Source: DAOTWP01 sp034435675 (GTDB lineage: Bacteria > Chloroflexota > Anaerolineae > Aggregatilineales > Phototrophicaceae). Taken from it: a DNA stretch of 64,000 nucleotides. The notes beneath the pieces were generated by a model. The model did not search any database. It had not been told where the DNA came from and saw nothing but the letters and a program-made list of their open reading frames with translations. The translations under genes were made by a program, and so were the position numbers. Positions 51,322 through 60,300 of the stretch are shown piece after piece (within the stretch, counting starts at the first letter, position 1; every line of letters begins with the position of its first letter). The stretch is taken from positions 25,812-89,811 of the forward strand of contig DAOTWP010000096.1 of the NCBI GenBank assembly GCA_034435675.1. Direction: 5' to 3'.

Positions 51322-52271
51322 ACAGTGAAACCCTGGCGCGCCTTGACGCTGAAATCGAGGCTTACGCCGCAGCGAACCGCCCTTTGCTGCAATCTGTGCT
51401 GCTTCTGCATCACGGAAAGCTGATTTCAGCGCATTACTGGCGCGGCTTTTCGGCGACCAGCCACCAGCATGTTTTTTCGGTCACCAAGAGTGTCGTTTCA
51501 GCCCTTGCCGGCGCAGCGCTCGCCGACGGAAAACTGACACTCAGCGATACGCTGGCGCAGTGGTTCCCGGAGCTAACTTTCGCGCCCAACGCGCACGCAG
51601 CCGCCGTCACCGTGCGCCACCTGCTGACCATGACTGCCGGGTTCGAGTCGGTGGGCAGCGGTCTGGGTTCGGGCATGTCCGCTGCGATGCTGCTCAACCG
51701 CCCTGCTGCTGCTGCGCCCGGCGAGCAGTTCCGCTATGCCAACGAAGATGTGTCGCTGCTGGCAGTTCTGCTGGCACGCGCTGTTGGCGAACCGCTGGCT
51801 GATTATGCGCAGCGCCGCCTGTTTACGCCGCTGGGCATCTGGCGCGACATGCCCAAATCCGCGCGCAGGCGCCTGTGGAAAACAGATCAGCAGGGACATG
51901 CCAAAGGATCACACGGGCTGCACCTGACCACGCCCGAACTGGCAGCGTTCGGTCAGCTTTACTTGCAGGGCGGCTGCTGGCAGGGTGAGCAGCTCCTGCC
52001 TGCGGCTTTTGTCGCCGCCTCCACGACGGCACAGGTGCCCGGTGGCTATCCTGAGCGCGTCCATTATGGCTATTTGTGGTGGGTATCGGTGGACAGCGCC
52101 GGGCGTCCGGCGTTTTTTGCATCGGGCGCAGGCGGGCAGTATGTCTATGTGCTGCCTGCGCTTGATCTGGTGCTCGTGATTACAGCCACGTCGAAAAACA
52201 CGGACGGACGCCCCCACCGTGTCATGCTGGCGCGGCGCGTGACAGCTTTGATTGCCGCGGATGCGGATTGA
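51318..52271 (+). CDS. Serine hydrolase (class C beta-lactamase / DD-peptidase family)
   Basis: A 317-residue protein. Active-site motif 1 is FSVTKSVVSALAG (Ser-x-x-Lys near residues 54-57), motif 2 is FRYANEDVSLLAVLL (Tyr-x-Asn) and the third motif region is ASGAGGQYVYVLP, where His/Lys-x-Gly is replaced by Gly-x-Gly. HVFSVTKSVVS and LLTMTAGF are typical of the S12 family of esterases, peptidases and lactamases. No signal peptide is seen, suggesting a cytoplasmic esterase-like enzyme. It is co-translated with the upstream TetR regulator, which may control it. Substrate unknown. Confidence 0.88.
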   Translation: MNSETLARLDAEIEAYAAANRPLLQSVLLLHHGKLISAHYWRGFSATSHQHVFSVTKSVVSALAGAALADGKLTLSDTLAQWFPELTFAPNAHAAAVTVRHLLTMTAGFESVGSGLGSGMSAAMLLNRPAAAAPGEQFRYANEDVSLLAVLLARAVGEPLADYAQRRLFTPLGIWRDMPKSARRRLWKTDQQGHAKGSHGLHLTTPELAAFGQLYLQGGCWQGEQLLPAAFVAASTTAQVPGGYPERVHYGYLWWVSVDSAGRPAFFASGAGGQYVYVLPALDLVLVITATSKNTDGRPHRVMLARRVTALIAADAD

Positions 52272-52606
52272 GGGGAAAGAGCGAAGGAGAAAGGGACAAG
52301 GAAAAAGACGGTTTAAGGGCACGTCCCTATGCCTGCCCGCGCGCTGTGAGTATGGTTTGGGGCGAGGACGAGGCAAACAGGGGAAAGCAGGCAGAAGGAC
52401 AACGCGGCACAGCGGTGAAATGGTCAGCGTGTGTGCCTGTTGTCTTCTCTAATGACAGTTTTTAGAACCCGCTGCAAGCCACGCCAATTTATTGGCAGTG
52501 GTTAGGCGTGGTTTCTCGTGGGCTTCAGCCCGCCGTTAGGCGCAATTATGTTCTACTCAGTCTGTTGGTTTTGGTGTATAAAACAACAAGATAATCAACA
52601 GAGGAA

Positions 52607-52999
52607 ATGATGGAATATCAGCGCGACGAACACCGGGTACACCTTATCGTGTATCACCTAATCTGGACGCCTAAGCGGAGAAAACCCGTCTTGCAAAATC
52701 AAGTTGCACAAGATTGTCGGGAACTCATCCTGCAAAAATGTTCTCAGATGGGATGGCAGGTGCTTGAACTGGCTATCCAACCCGATCATGTCCATCTGTT
52801 TGTGCGGGTTTTCCCTACTGTCTCGGCTGCCGAAGTGGTTAAAGAGTGTAAAGGGGTCACGTCCAGAATGCTGCGAAAGAAACATCGCCACTTGAACAAA
52901 TTACCTTCTATGTGGACACGCAGTTATTTTGCTTCAACAGCGGGTCATGTCAGTGCGGAAGTCATCAGACGTTATGTAGAGGCTCAAAAGGGGCTATGA
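52607..52999 (+). CDS. tnpA: IS200/IS605 family transposase TnpA (Y1 HUH), copy 2
   Basis: A 130-residue protein (MMEYQ, or 129 if the second ATG at 52610 is used). It keeps the HUH motif QPDHVHLFVRV and the catalytic Tyr in VIRRYVEAQKGL. Reading against copy 1 shows about 19 substitutions and no gaps, so the two copies are related but not recent duplicates. GAGGAA immediately precedes the ATG pair. The stop overlaps the tnpB start by 4 bases. Likely functional. Confidence 0.94.
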   Translation: MMEYQRDEHRVHLIVYHLIWTPKRRKPVLQNQVAQDCRELILQKCSQMGWQVLELAIQPDHVHLFVRVFPTVSAAEVVKECKGVTSRMLRKKHRHLNKLPSMWTRSYFASTAGHVSAEVIRRYVEAQKGL

Positions 53000-54225
53000 G
53001 TATACGTACCTACCAGTTTGCCTGCACCATTCCCAAATCACAGGCGGATGCCCTCAATGCGGAGTCTGCCCGGATTTACAATGCCGTGAAGGTGGAACAT
53101 TATCGCATTTATCGCAAACAGGGCAAATGGCTCAAACAGGCTCAGGCCGAAAAACTCAATGATCGTTACGATGGTGAAACACCGAAACTGCTCCATTCCC
53201 ACAGCATTGATGCCGCTCAACAAGGCTTCTACCAAGCCTGCAAACAGGTTCACACCAAACGCAAGCAAGGGGATGCCGATGTGCGTTTTCCCCACATCCG
53301 GCGCAAATACCGCACCACCATCTGGAAAGACAGTGGTGTGTATCGCGTTGAAAATGGGGTTATGCAGTTGTCTCTGGCGCAAGGGCTGGATCGGGTCAAG
53401 GTCAAGCTGCCCGCTCATCTGTGCGACCTGCACCAGGAACAGGTTCTGGAAGTACGGCTGGTATTCAACAAGTCTACATTCCATTACATCTGGCATGTGG
53501 TGGTTGAGGATGGTGTCACTCCTGAGAAAAATGGCGACTACATTGCAGGGATTGATCTGGGTGAAATCCACCCGGCGGTTGTCACCGATGGTGTTGAAGC
53601 AGAGGTGGTGTCGTGTCGGGAACTGCGCTCACTCAATCAGGGCAGAAACAAACGGTTGGCTTCAATTGATTCCAAACTGGCGACCTATGAGAAGGGGTCA
53701 CGTCGCTGGCGCAGGCTGAAGGCGCGGAAGCGTCGCTTTCTGGCACAGTGTGCCCAACAACAGCGAGACATCGAACACAAAATTGCGCGGTCTGTGGTGG
53801 ACTGGGCGCAAGAACGCAAGATGGGTTTGCTGGCGATTGGCAATGTGCGGGATATAGCAGACGGCAAGCGACTGAATAAAAAGTCCCAACAGAAGATTAG
53901 CAATTGGTCACATGGGACAATCAGGAAATACATTGGGTACAAGGCAGAAGCGGTAGGTATCCAGGTAGACGACAAAATATCTGAGAAATATACCACGCAG
54001 ACCTGTCCGGCATGTGGACACAGACACAAGCCCAGAGGACGGATTTTCAACTGTCCGGCTTGCAAAAGTGTGTTCCATCGGGATGTGGTGGGGGCTGCGA
54101 ATATCGCATCCATGTACACCTTCAAAGAGCTAGGCCGTTATGCAGCACCCAATCCAAAGTATCGTCACCCCGTCGATGTATGGGGAAAGCGTAGTCCCTC
54201 TGGCACAGGGCAAGTGGCTCGTTAA
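52996..54225 (+). CDS. tnpB: TnpB (IS605 OrfB), copy 2, atypical RuvC-II motif
   Basis: A 409-residue TnpB starting at the ATG that overlaps tnpA. RuvC-I is AGIDLGEIHPAV, the zinc finger CPACGHRHKPRGRIFNCPAC and RuvC-III HRDVVGAANIA. As in copy 1, the RuvC-II strand lacks the catalytic Glu: LLAIGNVRDIADG, with Gly at the Glu position and Asn next. Preservation of the same change in a diverged copy suggests a lineage feature, not a chance mutation. Both TnpBs share DLGE after the first catalytic Asp. They are not truncated, and their TnpA partners are intact. Confidence 0.9.
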   Translation: MSIRTYQFACTIPKSQADALNAESARIYNAVKVEHYRIYRKQGKWLKQAQAEKLNDRYDGETPKLLHSHSIDAAQQGFYQACKQVHTKRKQGDADVRFPHIRRKYRTTIWKDSGVYRVENGVMQLSLAQGLDRVKVKLPAHLCDLHQEQVLEVRLVFNKSTFHYIWHVVVEDGVTPEKNGDYIAGIDLGEIHPAVVTDGVEAEVVSCRELRSLNQGRNKRLASIDSKLATYEKGSRRWRRLKARKRRFLAQCAQQQRDIEHKIARSVVDWAQERKMGLLAIGNVRDIADGKRLNKKSQQKISNWSHGTIRKYIGYKAEAVGIQVDDKISEKYTTQTCPACGHRHKPRGRIFNCPACKSVFHRDVVGAANIASMYTFKELGRYAAPNPKYRHPVDVWGKRSPSGTGQVAR

Positions 54226-54342
54226 CGCGAGAACCGACAAAGGTGGGGACGGCGCGGCAAGAAGCCGCACGTCTTCAGACGTAGCGGAGTGTCACTATGT
54301 GAATCCCCGGTATAGCTATCAGCGCCTGGCGTTGAGCATTTA

Positions 54343-54393
54343 GCTAACTGCTGCCAGCCGCTAACTGCTGCCAGCCGCTAACTGCTGCCAGCG
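54343..54393. repeat. Three tandem 17-base repeats after the TIR-FGE gene
   Basis: GCTAACTGCTGCCAGCC occurs three times head to tail (54343-54359, 54360-54376, 54377-54393, the last with one changed base). It abuts the stop codon of the TIR-FGE gene at 54395. A slippage-prone minisatellite; no coding or structural role is evident. Confidence 0.75.
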
Positions 54394-54394
54394 C

Positions 54395-55948
54395 TTACGG
54401 CAGATAGACTACACGGAAGCCAATGGTCGCATACGCCGTCAGCGGATTCAGGTAATAATGGAAACCCACCGCCGCGCGGCTTGCCGGTCCTACAAACGAT
54501 CCCCCCAGCACTGCGCGCAGCACATCCTTGCCATTCAGCGCCGGGTCGAGTGCATGCCCGCGTGAGTCCAGGCACCATTCCCAGACGTTGCCGCAGAGAT
54601 CGACCACCCCATAGGGGCTGGCACCATGCGGGTAGCAGGTGACATCGCTGGTCTGCCGCAGATAACTCTCGCTGGTGTTGCAGCGCGTTGGCTGGAATTC
54701 ATCGCCCCAGGCATACAGGTGGTTGGAATCGCCGCGCGCGGCACGACACCACTGCGCGACTGTCGGCAGCGTCACGCGCAGGCGCAGCTTGTACGCCAGC
54801 CAGCGGCTGAACGCCATCGCCTCGTACCAGTTGATGTTTTCACGCGGGTGCAGCGCGCCGTCGAAACGCGGCGCACGCGGCTGCTTGTAGCGCTTGTGCC
54901 ATTCGCGCGCATCGCTGTTGTAATCCCACCAGCGCGGATCCATGTACCCTTCCGGGTCCTGCACGAATACGCGGTACTGCGCGTTCGTCACGGGGTACTT
55001 GCTGATGAAGAAGCGTTCCAGCGTCTGGTTGTAGGGTTCCAGAATGCCCTTATCGTTCTTCAGTTCAATGCTCAGCCTGCCCTCTGGCACGGCGCACCAT
55101 TCCAGCATTGGCAGGTCAAAACGCGGCGTGCCCGGCGCGGGCGCGGGTTTGGGGGGTGGATCTACCAGCGGTCGCACCGCGTAATCGCTGCACTGCGCCA
55201 CGATATTATGCGGATCATAGTCGGGGTGCTTTGAACGGAACGCGCGGAACGCCTCGCAGCCCAGTGAACGTGTTTTACTGCGGCTGACCAGTTCAACAAT
55301 CTGGTTATACTCGCGCTCCAGTTCGCGCTTTTCGCTCTGGCGGCGCAGTTCTTCTTCCGCCTTGTCCAGCAGCGCCTGTAAATCAATGAATTCGGATTTG
55401 TAACCGGCGTTGGTTGCCAGTTTTGCCAGATAAACCGCGCGGTCATACTGCTCCTCGTCCATTGCCGTCGCAATCTCGCGGATCAGATTGTCAGTGTCTA
55501 CCGCCGGTGGTTTGACATCCTCTGGCTGAATGCTGCCACCCTGCGGCGCGGCGGGTTTGGGGTGTGTGCGTTCGGCATAGCTGATCGCCCGCAGCAAACG
55601 GTTGGCGCTTTCCAGCGTCAGCCCACGGGACATATCCACGTATTGCAGTTCTTTCAACGCCGGGGGGATCACCGATTTGTTGCTGTTGATCAGCACCGGG
55701 AAGATATGCCGGTGCAGGCGCTGTGCCAGTTCATACTCTTTCTGGCAATATTCTGATTTCACCGAGTCGGGCGAGATCAGATAGACAAATCCTTCGCACC
55801 AATCGAGGCGGCGCAAAATTTCATTCCACCAATGGGTGCCCGCATACAGCCGCTGGTCGTACCACACCTCGTGCAGCCCATCGAGGGTATCCACGACTTG
55901 CAGACAAAACGGCTTTTCAACCCGTGCATAGCAGATGAATAGCTTCAT
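54395..55948 (-). CDS. TIR domain - coiled coil - FGE/lectin-like fusion
   Basis: A 517-residue protein. Residues ~1-130 are a TIR domain: MKLFICYARVEKPFCLQVVD, VWYDQRLYAGTHWWNEILRR and VYLISPDSVKSEYCQKEYEL, with the candidate catalytic Glu in CQKEYEL. Residues ~190-230 form a charged coiled coil (KAEEELRRQSEKRELEREYN). Residues ~280-517 are a formylglycine-generating-enzyme (SUMF1) fold: FFISKYPVTNAQYRVFVQD, NINWYEAMAFSRWLAY, LPTVAQWCRAARG, DLCGNVWEWCLD and GFRVVYLP. The active-site Cys pair of true FGE is missing (GGSFVGPASRAAVGFH), so this half is probably a lectin-like binding module. Bacterial TIR domains consume NAD+ in defence signalling; a sensor-effector role is inferred. Confidence 0.82.
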   Translation of the reverse strand: MKLFICYARVEKPFCLQVVDTLDGLHEVWYDQRLYAGTHWWNEILRRLDWCEGFVYLISPDSVKSEYCQKEYELAQRLHRHIFPVLINSNKSVIPPALKELQYVDMSRGLTLESANRLLRAISYAERTHPKPAAPQGGSIQPEDVKPPAVDTDNLIREIATAMDEEQYDRAVYLAKLATNAGYKSEFIDLQALLDKAEEELRRQSEKRELEREYNQIVELVSRSKTRSLGCEAFRAFRSKHPDYDPHNIVAQCSDYAVRPLVDPPPKPAPAPGTPRFDLPMLEWCAVPEGRLSIELKNDKGILEPYNQTLERFFISKYPVTNAQYRVFVQDPEGYMDPRWWDYNSDAREWHKRYKQPRAPRFDGALHPRENINWYEAMAFSRWLAYKLRLRVTLPTVAQWCRAARGDSNHLYAWGDEFQPTRCNTSESYLRQTSDVTCYPHGASPYGVVDLCGNVWEWCLDSRGHALDPALNGKDVLRAVLGGSFVGPASRAAVGFHYYLNPLTAYATIGFRVVYLP

Positions 55949-55963
55949 CGAAAATTCCGCTAG

Positions 55964-57232
55964 ATACTCCCGGCTTTAACCGGGAGAAGAAAGCGGCTTC
56001 CTCCCTTCCACAGTTTAGTGAGGTCGGCTACACTGAGTACATGACTGAACTTGCTCGAACACTCCCAATTCAACTCGATATGCCGCTGGACGCAGCCAGG
56101 CGCACGCTTCAGGAATTTCTGGCTGTGTGCAACTACGTGAGTGTCGTATCGTTTGAACATGGCTGTATTTCGAATACCGTTCGGCTGCACAGGTTGACCT
56201 ACGCCGAAGTGCGTGCGCGGTTCAAGCTGTCCTCGCAGATGTCCTGCAATGCCATCCGGCACGTTGCCAGCAAATACGTGGTTCTGCGCACGCAGAAGCA
56301 GACGCCGGATAAGCCCATTGTATTCACGCGCTTTGCCATGCCGCTGCAACTGGATTACGATTTTTCGTACCAGCAAAATGGCATCAGCCTGTGGACGATT
56401 GACGGACGCATGAAAGGCATTCCGTTCAAGATCGGCAGCTACTTTGACCAGTACGCCGACTGGAAGTTGGGCGGCGCGACGCTGTACATCAAGCGCGGTA
56501 AGGTCTATCTGGCGCAGTCGGTCCGTCAGCAAGCGCCGGATGTTCCACCCACAGGCAATGTCCTGGGCGTGGACAAAGGTGTGAACTACATCGCCACGAT
56601 TACGGATGGTTTTCGTGTGCGCTTCTTTGGTGGCGGTCACGTCAAGCAGGTGCGACGTGCTTACACCAAACGGCGCGCAGCTCTCCAAAAGAAGAAGGCA
56701 CAGCACCCCACCCGTTCGGTTGAAAAGGTGCTGCAACGGCTGTCTGGTCGGGAGAAGCGTTTTCAGCGCAACACAAACCACGTGGTGAGCAAGCGGATAG
56801 TCCAGTTTGCGATTGCCAACAACTGCACCCACATTGTCACGGAGAATCTGGAAGGTATCCGGGAACGCGCCAACGAACTCGGCAAGGCGTTTCGAACCGA
56901 GATCAACCGCTGGTCGTTCTTTCAGCTTCAAGTCTTTCTGCGCTACAAAGCAGAGCATGTGGGCATTGAAGTCGCGGAAGTTGACCCGCGCAACACCAGC
57001 CGGACCTGTTCTAATTGTGGGCACTGCGACAAAGCCAATCGCAAAAGACATACTTTCACCTGTAAAGCCTGCGGCTACCGCTTGCATGCCGATTTGAACG
57101 CTGCGAAGAACATTCGCCAGCGTGGTATCCTCAACAGGCAGGTTCTTGCTGAGGATGGGACGCAAGTCAATCGTCCCTTAAGTTCGGATGCTTCGGCATT
57201 ACGGACAAGCACCTCGCTTTAGCGAGGAGTAT
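55964..57232 (+). mobile_element. Solo tnpB element (IS1341-like) between two TIR genes
   Basis: The element carries only tnpB. Its left end has the hairpin CTCCCGG/CCGGGAG (55967-55986). Its right end has CCTCGC-TTTA-GCGAGG (57212-57227), which overlaps the tnpB stop. Short complementary terminal sequences ATACTCC (left) and GGAGTAT (right) flank the hairpins. No tnpA is present, so it would need a TnpA in trans or may be domesticated. Removing it would leave ~150 bases between the two TIR genes. It is a different lineage from copies 1 and 2. Ends are approximate. Confidence 0.65.
56041..57222 (+). CDS. tnpB: TnpB (IS605 OrfB), solo, complete RuvC triad
   Basis: A 393-residue TnpB. RuvC-I reads LGVDKGVNYIATIT, RuvC-II HIVTENLEGIRERANE with the catalytic Glu present, the zinc finger CSNCGHCDKANRKRHTFTCKAC, and RuvC-III HADLNAAKNIRQRG with Asp. 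All three catalytic acids are therefore in place, unlike the other two copies in the window. The N-terminal part (LPIQLDMPLDAARRTLQEFL) is of a different subgroup. The ATG at 56041 is the first in frame after the left hairpin. Family role: RNA-guided DNA cleavage that promotes element retention. The guide RNA would come from the 3' end of the gene and the right-end hairpin. Confidence 0.92.
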   Translation: MTELARTLPIQLDMPLDAARRTLQEFLAVCNYVSVVSFEHGCISNTVRLHRLTYAEVRARFKLSSQMSCNAIRHVASKYVVLRTQKQTPDKPIVFTRFAMPLQLDYDFSYQQNGISLWTIDGRMKGIPFKIGSYFDQYADWKLGGATLYIKRGKVYLAQSVRQQAPDVPPTGNVLGVDKGVNYIATITDGFRVRFFGGGHVKQVRRAYTKRRAALQKKKAQHPTRSVEKVLQRLSGREKRFQRNTNHVVSKRIVQFAIANNCTHIVTENLEGIRERANELGKAFRTEINRWSFFQLQVFLRYKAEHVGIEVAEVDPRNTSRTCSNCGHCDKANRKRHTFTCKACGYRLHADLNAAKNIRQRGILNRQVLAEDGTQVNRPLSSDASALRTSTSL

Positions 57233-57370
57233 TTGACTGGATGCTCTTTTATGGTTATCTATTCTTTTTGGCGATGTTGCACCGTTTTTTATAGGGACCT
57301 GTTCCGCGGCGCTCACCACAACGCCCGGAGACCCTGTACAGCCCTGCTGGATCGTACTGCTGTGCCGCGT

Positions 57371-60300
57371 TCAAGCCCGGCTGCCGGCGGCGTCCCGACG
57401 CCACGCTGCCAATGCCTGCACTGCCGCCTGTGTGCCAATCACCTCCAGCGCCAGCGCGGCGACTTCACAGATCGGCACATCCTCAATTGTGGGACGGTCT
57501 TCGTCGTTCAGGCGGCGGATCAATGCCGGAACGGCTTCAGGCGGGGCGATTCGTCCCAGCGCCACTACCGCGTTCCAGCGCACGCCCTTGTGGCGGTCCT
57601 CCAGCGCGTGCAGCAGCGCTGGCGTCGCCAGGGGGCTGCGCAGCAGACCGAGCGCCTGTGCCACCCGCTGGCGCACAAACTCATCCTGATCGTTTAATGC
57701 CGTGATCAGTGCCTCCACGGTTTGCTGATTGCCCAGCACGCCCAGGGCTTCCGCCGCCACCTCGCGCACCTGTGATTGTTCATCCTGCAAGCAGGGCAGG
57801 ATATATGGCGCGATCTGCGTATCTTTCAATTCCGCCAGCGCATAAATCACGGCGATACGCACCGTCCACGCCGGGTCATTCAACGTCTTGATCAACGGAC
57901 CGATGCTCTGGGCATCGCGCAGCCAACCCAGCGCTTCTGCCCCTGCCGAGCGCACAAACCAGTCCTCATCCCCCAGCAGCCGCACGAGTTCTTCGACCAG
58001 CGCCGGATCACGCCTGCCGCGCTGTGCCTTGGCATATTCGCGCAGCGCGCGCGCGGCTTCTTCGCGGTCAGTGCCTTTGATCGTTTTTTGGCGCAGCCGC
58101 CGCAAAATCTGGCCCAGCACCGTTGGGTAAGGGGTGGGTTTCGGCGTCCCTGGAACAGGTTTCGTGTCCTCGTCATTCAGCAGCAGTTCATGCTTGTCGG
58201 GCACCCTGCCCTCGGTCTGCCAGATCTTCACGGCTTGCAGGGCATGCTCTGTGCCAATCATGCGCAGCGCCAGCGCCGCCATCTGGTTGATCGGCTGCCC
58301 TGCCAGCCAGGGGGTGCTGTGGTCGCCCAGGCACTGAATCAGCGCGGGCACTGCCGCCGCGTCGCCGATTTTCCCCAGCGTTTCCACCGCGACGCCGCGT
58401 GCCGCAGGCTGCTGTGTTTGCAGCACTTTCAGCAGCCCCGGAACAGCCACCTTGCCGATGCGTGCCAGCGCTTCGCCTGCCGCGTCATAAACCACTGCGT
58501 CGCTGTCAAACAGCATGCGCAGCAGCGCCATCACTGCCGCCGGGGTGCGAATTTTTTCCAGCGCGGTAACGGTTGCCATGCGCACCTGCACCTGCGTATC
58601 CTTGATGCAGGGGAACAGTATTGGCATTGCGTCCGGACCGAGATCGCCCAACGCCTGCACACTCTGCTGGCGATCAAGCCACTGGTCGCTGGAAATCTTG
58701 CGCCGCAGCGCTGCCAGCCGCTGCTTGACCGCAGGGTCGCCGCCGGTGACGCTCTGCAATCGCCCCTTTGCCTTACTCGCACTGCCTTCCGATGGGTCTC
58801 TTTGCTCTGGCTTTTTCGCGTTAATCATAATTTCTCCGCCACCGGTGATAGGTAATGGCATAGTTTGCGGGTCTTCGACATCTGGCGCAGGCTTCGATGT
58901 CTGGGGTTCTACCGGAGAGCCAATCTGTGCCAGCACTTCCGCTGCCAGATCACAGATCCGATTTTTGCTAAAACGTGGTTTGGTGGTGTCTTCCAAACAT
59001 TCGACCAGTTCTGCCTCTGCCTGATACGCCCCGACACGCCCCAGCGCACGAATGGCGGCGGCGCGCACATCCACCTGGGTATCGCGCAGTGCCCCGATTA
59101 ACGCGGGGACGGCATCCTGCCCCCCCAAATCGCCCAGCATCTCTACCGCAAGCCGCCGGGCTTCGGCATCACTCGCCTTGAGGGTTTCCAGAACCGCAGG
59201 CAGCGCATGCGCTTCAAACGCCAGCAGTGCGTGCTGTGCTGCCCGGCGGACACGCCAGTTGGCATCGTAGAGCAGCCGCACCAACTGTGGCAGGGTCGCC
59301 GGGTCACGGATCCAGCCCAGCGCGTCAACCGCATCGCGCAGCAGCAGGCTGTCGGGTTCGCGCTCAATTTCGCGGATCAGCAGCGGCGCGGCGGCACGGT
59401 CACGCAGCTCTCCCAGCGACCGCAGCACCGCCCGCCGGGTGTGCTGATTTTCATGCCGCAGCATATGCTCGAACAGCGGCAGCGCTTTTACGCCAATCTG
59501 GTGCAGCGCCAGCGCTACATTCTCACGCACGTCGGTGTAATCACCGCGCAGATAGTCTTCCAGGGCGGGCAGTTCCGGCAGTTCTAACGCCGAGAGCAAA
59601 TCCACCGCCGCCATGCGCTGCTCCCAAGGACCAAAGCGCAGCACATCCAGCACCAACTGCGCAATCTCCTTTTCGGGAAGGTCGGATTCCTGGATCGCCA
59701 GCAGCAGTCGCGCTGCTTCCAGCCGCCCCTCTGGCATGCTGGTGCTGACCGCGTTAGCCAGCAGGACCAGCAGATGGCTGTGTGTTTCTGGTTCGACCTG
59801 CACGCCGTCAATGATGCAGCGTACCGCCAGAAACGGGTTGTAGTCCCCCAGCAGCAGCAGCGTGGCATCGGGCGCGTCCAATAAGCCGACGTGATAGAGC
59901 ACGACAGCGTACCAATCATCCAGAATCAGGCTGCCTTCCGGGTCGAATTCCGGATACGGCACCACCGACAGCAGCCGTTCCGGGTGCAGCCCCACCGCCG
60001 CAAAATAGGCGCGCAGCACCGGGTGATAAAACTGCACATGGCCGTCCAGCACATCCATGAAGCGGGTGCGCAGCCCGGCTTCCAGCACGCGCGCATCGCC
60101 CAGATGCTCCAGCGCAAACTCGCGCGAAATCAGGTCAGGGGCATCCGGCTCCAGCGTCATCAGGGCAAGGCTGGCGAAATCGCCCTCCATGTCCTCCATG
60201 GTCAGCCAGTCCGCACCTTCCAGCGCGCCCGCCCACTGCCACAACCGCGCGACGACTTCGCGCAGCACCGCGCCGCTGGTTTCCGGGTGCAGCCCTGCCG

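Larger units (their letters stand above)
52465..54295 (+). mobile_element. IS200/IS605-type element, copy 2 (tnpA + tnpB)
   Basis: It has the same organisation as copy 1 at 33663-35544 but is diverged in DNA. The left end begins GAACCCGC, with hairpins GCCAA/TTGGC (52483-52496) and GGGC/GCCC. The right end has GCGGC/GCCGC (54254-54268) and ACGTCT/AGACGT (54269-54282), then GCGGAGTGTCAC. Loop and stem sequences of the right end differ from copy 1 while the positions are kept, a compensatory pattern expected for functional hairpins. Both genes are intact. It lies directly downstream of the TIR-FGE gene's 3' end, at the edge of the TIR island. Confidence 0.82.

Noticed and set aside
54343..54393. 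Possible CRISPR array
   Set aside because: The 17-base units are directly adjacent without spacers.
54395..55948. Diversity-generating retroelement variable protein
   Set aside because: The FGE/lectin fold fits, but no reverse transcriptase, template repeat or accessory gene is visible in the window.
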